From positions 7,130,001 through 7,194,000 of the forward strand of contig JALGAS010000002.1 of the NCBI GenBank assembly GCA_023078685.1: a stretch of 64,000 bases of DNA. Direction: 5' to 3'. The translations under genes and the position numbers were made by a program. Positions 1-10,929 of the stretch are shown here, one piece after another. Within the stretch, counting starts at the first letter, position 1. Every line of letters begins with the position of its first letter. The notes beneath the pieces were generated by a model that did not search any database, had not been told where the DNA came from, and saw only the letters and a program-made list of their open reading frames with translations. Origin of the DNA: Neopestalotiopsis rosae. Its lineage: Eukaryota; Ascomycota; Sordariomycetes; Amphisphaeriales; Sporocadaceae.

Positions 1-2195
1 AATCGTGCACGTGAACCAACAAGTCATTGGCAGACGCCAGGTACAAGTAGTGATCTCTTCAGGAACATTGCGAATTTCCGACATAAGACGATATTCCAGA
101 TGTGTGCGTCGGTATTGTGCAGACAAGTTCTCTATCATGGATCGCATTCAGGGATACGAAGTGGGGGGACAGCGAGATATAGCTATTTCAAGTTTCTACC
201 GAACCCCTAATGAAGTTATTTAATACCTATCTACAAAGCCATAAGCCTTTAATACTTCGCGCCTCCCCCTCAACTCTGTAAATAGACCGGCACATCACAG
301 GTCCGGTACTATGATCTCCAATGATCTCTTCTGTTTGGGCAAAGTCCATCAAGACCCTAAGCTGTAAGGATACGCGAACGTTCATGGTCCCGGCCGAAGT
401 CAACCGCGGGCCATGATCAGCTGCACATCGGACGGCGAAATCTGAATTGACAGCAGTGTTGGCAAACCGGTTCGCGAGCTGAACATAGCTTGCTGGAAGA
501 GTCGAGTCGCAGACCCGCTGTACGCATGTTCGCTTGGTTGATCAACCATGTCGTGTATCGATTTCCTCAGACCAAGCGATCGAATGCACGATACGGCAAA
601 AAGCATCCGTGAACCACGCTTCACAGGTCATCCGGGAATGCGGCAAAGGAGAATATAAATCACTTGTGAAGTGGTTTCAAGTCCTGTTAGATGGAGGAAG
701 CCTCCCCTATCGACATACAAGACTCGCATTGGCTGCGATAGCATATCCAAACCTGGAAGTTGGACACCCATCGACTACCATGTGCTCAGCAACCTTGAAC
801 TACGACTGCTAGTGCGGCCGATGGCTCTCTTTTTCGATCATGTTCTGGCCAGTCTATGGTGAAACCAACCGCTAATATTCGCGGGGAAACCACCAAAAGT
901 TGATGAGACATGAGCTCATAGCACATGGCGGAATCAATGATGCTACATTTACGTTTCTGTTCTAATAAATAAGATCGCGGGGTCCAGAGTCAGTAGAATA
1001 GAACCAGGAACGACGAGAGATTCATGCGGCTGCATCGGCACATGTTAGATTAAACTCAATTCGTCATAGCAGAGAACGACTAGGGTGTCAAAAGTATGCA
1101 TTCAAGTCTGGAAACTGTCGATAAAGAACCATATTCTCCTGTCTGCTCAACGATTTTTATTGACTCAATGACGCAGCTATGCAGAGCTCCTAAGTAATGG
1201 CGGCACTCTTTAAATAAGCTCAAGGTAGAGCTTGGGACGAATTTAAGCTCTAGGTCTTTTGGACTGCGCCAGATCGAAGCTTGAAAGCTTACCAAAGGGC
1301 CTCCCAAGCCTCATATCTGGTTTTGGGTGCATTAGCGGAGATGGCGGGTTTGGCGCTGGTTGTTGGCAGCGGCATTTGCAAAACCGGTGCCAAAGGCTGC
1401 TCGCTCCCTTGGCAAACTTGGCTCCTTCTCGATGAAACGAAACCGAGGAAGTGGGATGATCCTTTCGCATCAGCCCTTTCATTGCAGCACTACTACTGGG
1501 CTGCCTACAGGCTCCCACGGACTCGGATCGAGCGGGAGGGAGCACAGAAGGCGAAGAAGGGATGCCGTTCTGATTGGACAGTTAGTGTGGCTTCCTGTGC
1601 GCTGTGGCTAGAGAATCAAGGAATAGCCACAATCGCGACAGGCATAGTCGCGGATCGCTGCCCAATCAGACACGATCGCCTCGCGGATCGGGGCGTGATG
1701 TCATGGTCCAGCCTGTCCCACAGCAGTAAAGTGCTTGCATGTTGAGCATGTGCTTTGTGTTGCAGATGTTTTCGTCACTCGATGGGGGCTCATCGAGGCG
1801 CGCGAATGCAGGGTCCAATCCACTGGTATCCTCCCAGTTCCTCCTCGAACCTTGCGCCTAGACGACCGTCAAAGACCGTCTTTGGAATGCGGCCATGACA
1901 TTGCGAAGCGCGGCACGATATTGTAAGGGAGGGCGACTCGGACCAAACAGAGTTCCAGTCTTTCCGTCATCGCCACTTTTAGTCCCATCGACTTATTCCA
2001 GCAGCACTGGTCTATAGTCACACGGCATGCTGAATCCAAGACCCTGTCTCTGCCGGGCGTGTGATCTTTATTTTAACTCTCTCATTCCCCGGTATCTGAA
2101 TTCAGAATTGGTGATTTTTTATGATCCAATAAGTTTGCTATTCATAATAACGATTATATCAATTATACCAATTGAACAGCCCAAATTTTAACAGT
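1..2195. other. Intergenic, no gene recognised
   Basis: No open frame here looks like a known protein or has convincing splice-linked neighbours. The longest one (ATG near 1341 to 1745, plus strand, 134 codons) is of ordinary composition and matches no family I know. The last ~150 bases before the next gene are AT-rich, as expected for a promoter or 5' leader, and a CCAAT-type word lies near 1660. Confidence 0.5.
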
Positions 2196-3193
2196 ATGGG
2201 TGCAAAATCGGGTATCGCCCTCAAATCCCTGCAGTGGTTTATCCGGGGCATTCAGTTCTGCTGTGCTGCCGTCGTTCTAGCACTATGCAGTTATTTCCTC
2301 GCAGCACTACACACTCACAACTTGGGCGTTCCAACATGGGTTAAGGCCGTAGAAGGCATTGCGGGAGGCGCAGTCTTGTACACCATTGCCGGCTTACTAC
2401 TGTTATGCTGTCTCGCCGGTCACCCGCTCACGTCCTTTATCGCCATCTTTCTGGACATTTGCTTCATTGCCGCCTTCGTCTACGTCGCTGTTGCCAACAA
2501 GCATGGAGCCGGCTCATGTAGGGGAAGGGTGAATACACCATTCGGCACTGGAAACTCTGCCGACCAGGTGACTAGCAGCACCAGTGGCTTCACGGCTTTG
2601 CCCACCTACCATCAGGCCTGTCAGATGCAGACTGCAATCTTGGCTGTTTCCATTGTAGCTATGTGAGTTTTATATTTTTATATCGTGCTAGTACTATGCT
2701 AATATTTTTCAGTTTCTTCTTCCTTCTCTCGATGTTGGTCGAATTTATGCTGGTCCGCCACCGCCGCAAGGAGAAGCGCTTCGGTCCCAGTCCTGCCAAC
2801 AATTACACCTCTGGCTATGGTCGCCGCAACAAGCTTTTTGATATGTTTAACAAGCGCCGAGGTACTGGTGACAGCGGCGAAAACACTTTGCCCCAACACA
2901 CCACTCCTGAGCAGGTCCGCCAGAGCTACAATACCGAGAGCACGGCGGTCGGTCACGACGGTCTTGGCCACCACCACAACAAGTACGGCGAATCTGGCTA
3001 TGGCCATGAGCATGGCGCGAATGGTGTCAATGGTGTTAATAATAGCCAGCACGTCACCCAGCAGCCGGCTGTTACTGGCCACCAGGCTCCTGGTATTACT
3101 GGCCAGCACGTGTACCATGAGCCTGGCATGGCGACTACTGCCGCTCAGCCCCCAACTGGTTACCGATATAATGACGGCACCTACACCCGTTAG
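2196..3193 (+). CDS. MARVEL-like four-TM membrane protein
   Basis: Two exons (2196-2662 and 2713-3193) joined across a 50-base intron (GTGAGT..TTTCAG) give 315 residues. Reading begins at the ATG at 2196; the open frame extends further 5' only through a TTG. Four hydrophobic segments are visible: about residues 17-37, a Gly/Leu-rich one near 50-70, one near 75-98, and a fourth spanning the splice junction and ending in LVRHRRKEKR. This 4-TM layout with a long hydrophilic tail fits the MARVEL-type proteins common in filamentous fungi. The ~150-residue C-terminal tail is rich in His, Gly, Asn and Thr and probably disordered and cytosolic. No close functional assignment is possible. The gene stands alone, tail-to-tail with HIS3. 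Confidence 0.8.
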
Positions 3194-4368
3194 AACGTTT
3201 GATTCACATCACAACACTACTTTGGGTTGGAGGAAACGTGAAATTTGGGAGTTGACAGATGTAATGGACAACGATGGACGACTTGAGATACCCGAGGTAA
3301 TAACGCGGGTCAAACGTTGATTTTGATTTGCCACGAGTCTTGATGAGTAAAATAATATGCGAATATAAAAGCTCTCAAATGTATATATAAGGTACTACGC
3401 CACAAACAACATGGGAGAAACAATAGTTTTAAATATGCAAGTTGCTTATGTCGTCATGATCGTTGCTTCACTATCGCAGCTGTATACATGATGGAATGAT
3501 ACTACTATAATATTCGGTTAGGTGCGTTGAAGCCTGTAGTTCTCTGCTGTTCGCGATACTTTTGTTTTCGCCCCCTTCTCTCTTACACCAGCCCAATTAC
3601 CATACTCCGCAAGGTGAATCTCGTCACATTCATAGAGGTTTCAAATTGCGATTTGTGTGCCAGAGATTTATGTTTTTCATGATAATGTGACCAAGGCTTT
3701 CTCGAGTTCTGATTACTATGTAGAATTGCACTCCGTCGTGCTTGATTGGTTTCATCGAGTCTAGAGATCAACGCCCAGAGCCAATAAGGCCGAGTAAGTC
3801 AAGACTGGCCGATTAATACTCAAGAATGGTCTTGAAGTATCATGGCCAGTTCAGATTTACAACGTGCGACGAGTGCAGATTCGATCTGGCGAGGTTATGG
3901 TCATGCTATACACCACGCTACGTTCCATAAAGCAATTTTGTTTTCTTTGTATCAAAAGATACCGAAGTTGTATTGAGGTTGTTGATTAGATAGGCCAAGT
4001 ACAACATGACTACATCACATACTTGAGGCGCACCCTAAGCACCACCGTATTCAAAAGGAATATTAAGAATTTCTTTACCTTGAAGTAGGGGTCATCAATT
4101 TATGTAATGACGAAAATGGCGATACAAATTCATAAAGAGATCACATCTTGATCGTCAATGTAGGAAATTTGAAAGTCTAGAATGAAAACCACGCAACGCC
4201 TTTACTTTGTATCAAATGCTGTTATTCCCTATTCCCTCCCTGGTCCCTTTTTGTATGCAATGCAGCTTGTCTCCCTTTCTGGTATATATAAATATAGCTC
4301 ATCACATTTGCCCACTACTTGAAAAATCTTTGGGTTCTCATCATACCCTCGCCCCCCGCCCTTGCCAT
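3194..4368. other. Intergenic region between convergent genes
   Basis: About 1.2 kb between the MARVEL-like gene and the 3' end of HIS3. It is AT-rich with short frames only; I see no gene, RNA or repeat. Confidence 0.6.
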
Positions 4369-5122
4369 TTACACGCTCAATGTTCCCTTGGTACTCGGCA
4401 CCTCACCCTCCTTGCCAGCGACCCTGCTGGTGGCAGCCTTGACGGCAACGGCGAGGGCCTTGAAGGCACTCTCGGCGCGGTGGTGGTCGTTGAAGCCGCG
4501 GAGGCAGTCGACGTGGACGGTGATGCGGGCGGCCTGGGCAAAGCTGTCGATGCAGTGGGGGATCATCTCGCAGCTCAGGTCGCCAATCTTTTCGCGCTTG
4601 AGGCCGAGCTCGACGACGGAGAAGGGCCGGTTCGACAGGTCGACCACGGCGCGCGACAGCGCCTCGTCCAGGGGCGCGTAGGCCGATCCGAAGCGCGCCA
4701 GGCCCGTGGCCGAGCCCAGGGCCTTGCCAAAGGCGTATCCGAGGGCGATGCAGACGTCTTCGGCTGTGTGGTGGTCGTCGACTGTTAATTTAGCAAGTTA
4801 GTGAGCGGCACTTCCGAGAAGTAGACTTTCGAGGGAAGAATCACTCACTGTGAAGATCGCCCTTGCAGGCAATGGCCAAACTCCAACCAGCGTGCTTGGC
4901 CAATGCGTGCAACATGTGGTCCAAGAAACCAATGCCCGTGTTGACGGTGATGGTCTGCGACTTGCTCGCCTGGCTGGCGTGGGCTTCCGTCTTGGAGATG
5001 AGGCGGGAGTCTGTATCGGGAGGAAAGTCACCGCCGTCGAGGTTCAGAGCCAACTGGATCTTTGTCTCGTTTGTGTCACGGGCGAGCGCCGCCCAGCGAG
5101 TTCTCGGTGCCTCAGAGCCCAT
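4369..5122 (-). CDS. HIS3: Imidazoleglycerol-phosphate dehydratase
   Basis: Catalyses the sixth step of histidine synthesis, imidazole-glycerol phosphate to imidazole-acetol phosphate, in the cytosol. Two exons (5122-4849 and 4781-4369) joined over a 67-base intron (GTGAGT..AACAG) give 228 residues, the normal size for the fungal single-domain enzyme. The join restores the family motif [13 protein letters not shown], with the metal-binding pair at residues 95-96. The second family motif, [16 protein letters not shown], places its His pair at 191-192. The N-terminal half carries [18 protein letters not shown]. The start ATG at 5122 gives [11 protein letters not shown], followed directly by the conserved core. 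It is divergent from LOC1, sharing a ~526-base promoter. Confidence 0.97.
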
Positions 5123-5648
5123 TGTGTCAAGTTTCGTGCTTGTATACGTGAAAAATAAAATGTTGCGTGGGACAGCGAGCGTTTGGGCAGTGTTATGATT
5201 GCCAATAGTATAGATGATAGAAGGAAAAGGCGGGATATGATCGCATAGCAAGCCGGATCGTATAATTTTCAGAATCGCTCTCCGCTAATCGGATAGCGGC
5301 CGATTACCTTCCCAAGCTCTGTCCGTGTCTCACCTCCCACCCAAATGCAGCCCCGCCAACGTCAGCGCCAGAAGTGGTGGGGCGCAACTCTGCTTCTCTG
5401 CTCCCCCAAGACCCTCTAGCATGCAAGCCTGGACTGCACTGACCAGTGCAGCCATCAACGCCCCTCCAGTTTTACGGGGGTTGAGCTGACGCTCTTATCG
5501 ATAACAGAGAGGTCCGCCAAAAATTATTTCCCCGGTTCGCGGTCGGCCTGTCAAAGATCGCCAGCACAAACCGACAGCAGCCGAATCAGAAACTCACCCC
5601 AACCTGCGCAACTCTTGAATTTCTCACGTGTTGACAAAGTTGGACAAG
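5123..5648. promoter_or_regulatory. Divergent HIS3/LOC1 promoter region
   Basis: This 526-base spacer lies between two divergently transcribed conserved genes. It holds two clear symmetric elements: TAATCGG-7 nt-CCGATTA at 5286-5306, which presents CGG and CCG triplets facing each other, and CTGCACTG-AC-CAGTGCAG at 5434-5451. Either could be a dimeric factor site; no binding protein can be named from sequence alone. Confidence 0.5.
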
Positions 5649-6329
5649 ATGGGCGTTTCAAGAACCAAGACGATCAAAAATAAGCATGCCACCAGAGGCT
5701 CGGGCATTGTCAACAGCAAGGCCTCCAAGTCCTCCGGCCCTCCAGATGGCATCGTAAAGCAGAAAAAGAAGGGCCCGCCGCCGTCCTCCAAGCCCAAGGG
5801 CAAGGGCGCCCTTGCTGCCATGCTGGCCAAGAGGAAGAAGAAGGTCTACTCTGAAAAGGAGCTGGACATTCCCAAGCTCAACACGGTTACCCCCATTGGC
5901 GTAGAGAAGCCCAAGGGAAAGAAGAAGGGCAAGGTTTTTGTGGACGATCGGGTAGGCGCATTCTTTTCTACCTATCTTGAAAGAGACCAACCCTTGGTGA
6001 CTGCGTACTGACAAGATTTTCCTAAATAGGAGAGCATGAACACTATCCTTGCGTTGGTCCAGGCGGATAAGGAAGGAGAGATCGAATCCAAGATGATGAG
6101 GGCGCGACAACTGGAGGAGATCCGCGAGGCCAGACGGGTCGAGGCCGAGAAGAAGGAAGCCGAGAAGAAGGCAAGACTGGAAGATACCAAGGATTCTCTG
6201 CGAAAGAAGAGAAGTCGAAGCAACAGCAAACCCAGCGCGGATGCAGCCGACGACTCCGTTGTCAGGGAAGCCGTCACGTCTGGTAGCAGGGCCGTCAAGC
6301 CCAAGAAGAAGAGAGTCTCTTTTGCCTGA
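5649..6329 (+). CDS. LOC1: 60S ribosome assembly/export protein LOC1
   Basis: Nucleolar RNA-binding protein needed for assembly and export of pre-60S subunits. Two exons (5649-5951 and 6030-6329) with a 78-base intron (GTAGGC..AATAG) give a 200-residue, strongly basic protein. Features match the fungal LOC1 family: a Lys-rich N-terminal half, the conserved stretch around [20 protein letters not shown] and [15 protein letters not shown], and after the splice [20 protein letters not shown], followed by a long charged helix rich in Glu/Lys/Arg (probable coiled coil) and a basic C-terminus ending KKKRVSFA. I chose the ATG at 5649 (MGVSRTKT); the frame upstream continues only to a GTG. Divergent from HIS3. 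Confidence 0.9.
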
Positions 6330-7199
6330 GCAACAACCTTCCTTCTTTCACATGTTTCTGGTTTCGTTTTGTTGAAAGCATTTCGATGGCGTTTGGGCGT
6401 TGTGGGAATCTTTGCAAAGCCCCTTGGCGGCTGCGCATTGCGAGTGCTCCTATGAGTACGACAGAAAAGAAGATACCCCAGGTATAGCATTAAAAGAAAA
6501 GTATATTAATATGCCAATACGTCGCAATGTATCTGGATGGGACCAATTTCGACAACTGAACTCGACAGCATTCGATCTTGTTCAACAATAAAGCAAAAAA
6601 TCATACTCGTCATAATCGCATATTCACTATCCACACGACTGTTGCCATAACTGAATGCCAGACTTAAAGTGCAGGATCTAGGTTTGGGTCATGTCCACGA
6701 TTTCCATACAGAGTATATAACATATATTTCCCTTCAAGCTAAAGTTAGATATACGCGTGTAGGCCTAACGTGATTTAGGGATTGAGTCCTTGTAGCTAGA
6801 TGGGAAATCTGCGTGACCAACCCCTTACGTTCTTCGGAAAAACTATATGTGAACATAGTCCTGCATACTAGATATGACGAACCATAAACGATTTGTACGG
6901 TGCATCTCACAACTACAGTTGAGCCGCTTCCCTTTGCGGTCGGACACAAGTGCAGGGTTGTTGAGGCTCGAGCACACCAAGTCGCACGACTTGACGGGTC
7001 ACACAGCTTCAGAGAGTGCCGGACACGCCAATTTGCCATGATCGTAATAATCAGTGACTCGGTAGCTGAGTAGCTATAGACTTCTTTCTCTCATAGCTTC
7101 TGTACTTCAACAGCCCGGTTGCGTTTCATGTCGCCTGGTAAGGCCGACCTAAAAGAATGCGATCGACATTGGAACACCAACTGATGACTATCAGCCTAT

Positions 7200-7520
7200 C
7201 TAGACGTAGAAGGGGATGGTGTTGCCGTCTGGCGCCTGCTGCTAAGCACTTCCTCCAAGATTCGGTACTTTGACATTCACCTGAGCTTTGATACTCGACA
7301 CCAGGGTTTCATCGTGACTGTGGGCAATATCCAGTACATGGTAGTATTGCGCAAAGAATCTGTTATAGCCGTGTTCGAGCCAATATCTGTCACAGCAGAA
7401 GCCTCGTCGCCCAAGTCGCATATCGTCCTGGTCCAGACACATGGAGACCATGTTGAAAACAACGAATGCAACGATAAGCAGGCCCTGGCTGTCTGGGCAA
7501 AGAACTTGAGCGGCCGAGCG
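7200..7520 (-). pseudogene. Possible relic of a membrane-protein gene
   Basis: A minus-strand frame preceded by an acceptor-like TTTTGTAG at 7521 encodes a hydrophobic segment (LLIVAFVVFNMVSMCL) followed by a hydrophilic stretch containing GRRGFCCDRYWLEHGYNRFF and QYYHVLDIAHSHDETLV. It meets TAG at 7244-7242, yet continues in the same frame as QQAPDGNTIPFYV before another TAG. By my hand count about 60% of its third codon positions are G or C, unlike typical spacer. No family was recognised, no convincing upstream exon or start could be joined, and a 39-base intron that would remove the stop would be unusually short. It may be a decayed gene or chance. Confidence 0.25.
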
Positions 7521-10500
7521 CTACAAAAGCAGTTACCACCATGTGATGAAGGAAATTGCATCTCGAAGTTAGCGACGATGCCAAGAATGTTTGAGGTAGC
7601 ACTCTAATCGATCATGGTCTCGGGAGCTAGGCCGATCACTCGGAACTTTTTTTCTTCTCTTGTGTTTTCTGTTCTCTCTCTTCTAATGTCTCCAGATGAA
7701 GAAGGGCGCAATAAAAATTCTCGGAGCAGATTTTGGTCATAACATGCCATCCGTTAAGATCTCAGGGATTGCGCGTTCCCGCCCACGTCGTCTGAACTTT
7801 GGATTTATGCAGATTACTCATGACAGTCGTATGTGTTTGAGACGTTCAAGAGTGCAAAAACATCTGCATACTGCTCTGAACTTTGTGTATTATTTCCATA
7901 TCTCCCCTCTTGCTCGATCCTTTCATATTTCATCATTGCAAAAAGCTTTGACTCGTGATGATTTCCCAACGAGTGCTGATCATGACGTTCCGCGGGTAAA
8001 ATGCTCGACGGACAGAGGCTCGCCATTGGGCTAGGGGCCTACAAAGCATGCAGTCTGCAAATGAAGAGCAACGGCGCAGTGGTCCACTCTGGCTTCATGG
8101 GGGCAGCCCTGAGGCACGGCTAACATCAAACAAACCCGGTCCTAGCAGACTTGCACTTTGCTGGCGCTAAAACCATCAGTCGTCCTGCGTTTTTAGCGAC
8201 CATCTGCCAGGTACGCAAGCAAAATGAGGGGCCTGCCTCGTCTGGACTCTGGACTGGAGACAGACTGCGCCCATTGGCGACGTGTAATTGATTGGGGCCG
8301 AGAATTGTTTATTTATGAAAATCGTACTGTATGTGTGTGTACCTACTCCAGGCATACACAGTACATAGTTCGGGACACCACTGACCGAAATCGATCGATC
8401 AACATTCACTTGACTCTCTCGTGAACAGAGGCTGACATTAGATTATGCTCGCTTCGGAAAAGACCGAATACTCTACATGAGAATGCACAATAAGTCCTAG
8501 GCCAATGACACTGCTCGGTACAGTTTTAGTAGTCTATCAACGAACAAAGATTTGGCCCTGGACTCTTGGGGGGTGATGAATATGCACGTTCCTGCAGCTT
8601 AGGAGAGAGGATTATGTACGGAAGCAGGTAGTATGAGAATTTGGGTGTCACGGGTACTACCTTGCCTGCAGCCTCAACACGAGGAATTATTTTAGTGGGC
8701 GAATACGAGGCGCCTACGAGTGCAGCACAAAATATCAATGGCCATCCTCAGGTGGAAGTTCTTTTTAGGGTGAGCGCCTATTGCTACCAACCTATTGAAA
8801 GTACTTACATGACATGAACTACATAACCTGTAACGAATGAATCTGGCCTACTACTAGTATTGTCTACGAACCAACAAAGCAGCTTCGTACGCAAACATAC
8901 AACACCAAACGTCAAGTGCTCCCACATTTCCATTTATTAGTAGTAGGTATCCAAAAGCCAGCCTACAGCGCCCGCCGTCCGTCCGTCGTGCCGCCGCCGC
9001 TAGCATCTGCTGTGCATCGTGCGTCGAACACGGCAATCTGCGGTGGTCTGCATGCTTCTAGCGACGAATAAGGAAGCCGTCATACCTCGAACTCTGCCTC
9101 GGGTGGTTTAGCTCCTGCAAGTCGGGGGCAGAGCAAAAGGGAAAGGAGTGATTTTGAGTGGGCGGCGGGCGGCGGCCCATGAAGCAACACACGACGGTTT
9201 CGACGCTCCTTTGGCTCCGTAGTGTTGGTTGTGTCGTCGGGTGCAGGTACCTACTTGCGGTGCTAAGATTTTAGGGAGCATGTATTTTTAGGCGCAATCT
9301 ACCAACATATTCCGTGGAAACAATGCACCACACCCACTTGACTGCTCCAGAAAGTGTCTGGTAGTCCAGGTACGGTACCGCTAAGCGGACGGAGCGGCGA
9401 CGCTACTACATTGCCTTAAGGGTAGGTGCGTACCTGGTGAGAAAACTACCAGCATTAGTCCAGGTACGTGCTGGTTTGGCTGATATGGCTGGTTCATTTT
9501 GGTCTACGGATCAAATGTGTCTGTCTATGCAATCATTTCAAAATCCAATCAAAAGGATAGATGCAATGGAACATGAGCATGGCCAAGGGTGTGGGCAGCA
9601 GCAAAGAAAGCAGTTGGCAAGTCACGTTGCTAGCACGAGCGAAATAGAGAAGACTTAAAAAACTACTCATGTAGGATTGTCCAATATCCGGCTCTGCAAA
9701 CCGAGCAAAAGGTCTATTACAGTATCTGCTCAGATTCGCTCAGATCCCCGATTTCGTAACCAATGGGACAGAAGAAAAGGACGCCCTACCACCAGGAAAG
9801 ACCCTGGCCGAGATGTTTTGCTTTTTGCTTGGCTTGGCATCATCCCGGCCGGTGCTCGATGATTGGTCCCTGTCAGGATTGGCTTGGCTCGTTGTTTACG
9901 ACCCCTGGCTCAAAGGGAAAGAGATGGCCCATGGTTTAGCAAGCGAAATGAACACTTGGTCTCGCTGCGTCGTAAGTGCCCATCTACTCCATAGTGCCGC
10001 AGTCTCTTTACTTGACCCATCCCATCCAGTCTGTGGTGTCCGCAGCAGGGGACATTTGGGAGAAGCGAAGGTAAAAAGGTCACAGTACAGTAGTAGTCAG
10101 TAGTAAGAGGGAGAAGAAGGAACCACCCAGTGACCAACACTACCGTCACAAAGCAGCAATACCCTAGCAGCAGCAAAAGTAGCACCCGTTCCAGTGGACG
10201 TAGAGGAGAGCAGTGAGCGAACGAGAAAGGGACAAAACAAAAAAAAGAGTGGCCCACGGCCCATGGGCACGTCTGCTCATTTTAATTAAAACGGCTTTTC
10301 TCTGCTTTTCTGACATATTAGCAAATCGTGCCCCCAGCAGTCGTGTCGTCTGGCAGTTCTCGCTTCTTGTCCTTCTTTTCTCTCTTTTTTGGTTCTTCTT
10401 TCCGTGTCCTTCCCTCCGACTCCCGTGTTGTTGTTGTTTTTTTATCCTTTTCTTTCTTCTCTAATCTCCCGGACCCCCTTACCGACCGTTGAGTCGTCGT

Positions 10501-10602
10501 GATGTGGATGACAGGTCTCTGCGCCACGGGAGCGACGACTGTACAATATCTTTAAGAGATATAATACCAAAAAGGGATTTTACAAGAGAAGGAAGAAAGA
10601 GA

Positions 10603-10630
10603 AAGAAAAAGAAAAAGAAAAAGAAAAAGA
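10603..10630 (+). repeat. (GAAAAA)n purine microsatellite
   Basis: An uninterrupted run of GAAAAA-type units about 300 bases before the start of the Ser/Thr-rich gene, inside its probable 5' leader. Confidence 0.8.
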
Positions 10631-10929
10631 ACAACGAATAGCTTGGACGATCATTGTAAGGCAGCAGCTAGAATACCAAGAGTATTATCCAACAGCAGCG
10701 TGCTGCATACGAGTCGCCCAGTTTTCCGTCCAATTGAGTCTAGGGACCCAACAGCGCAGAGGGAGGCAAACAATAGGCACGAGGATGGAAGTACCCGGAC
10801 GATCGACACCACCCACATAGCGCGCACACTCATTCGGTCAACGGACGAGTCAGCATCCAGCAAGCACCTTGTCCCAGCGTATCCAACACACTCCTTCAAC
10901 CTCGTATTCAATTTTCACCGCCACGCGCG

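Larger units (their letters stand above)
6330..10929. other. Long intergenic region (4.6 kb)
   Basis: No intact gene is recognised. A possible gene relic lies at 7200-7520 on the minus strand (listed separately). The final kilobase is strongly strand-asymmetric: pyrimidine-rich stretches at 10360-10470 and a (GAAAAA)n purine run at about 10600-10630, which looks like the promoter and 5' leader of the Ser/Thr-rich gene that follows. Short AGGTACCT-like words recur around 9240-9470. No tRNA could be folded by eye. Confidence 0.5.

Noticed and set aside
1341..1745. 134-codon plus-strand frame as a small gene
   Set aside because: No family resemblance, no splice partners, and overlapping frames on the other strand are equally long.
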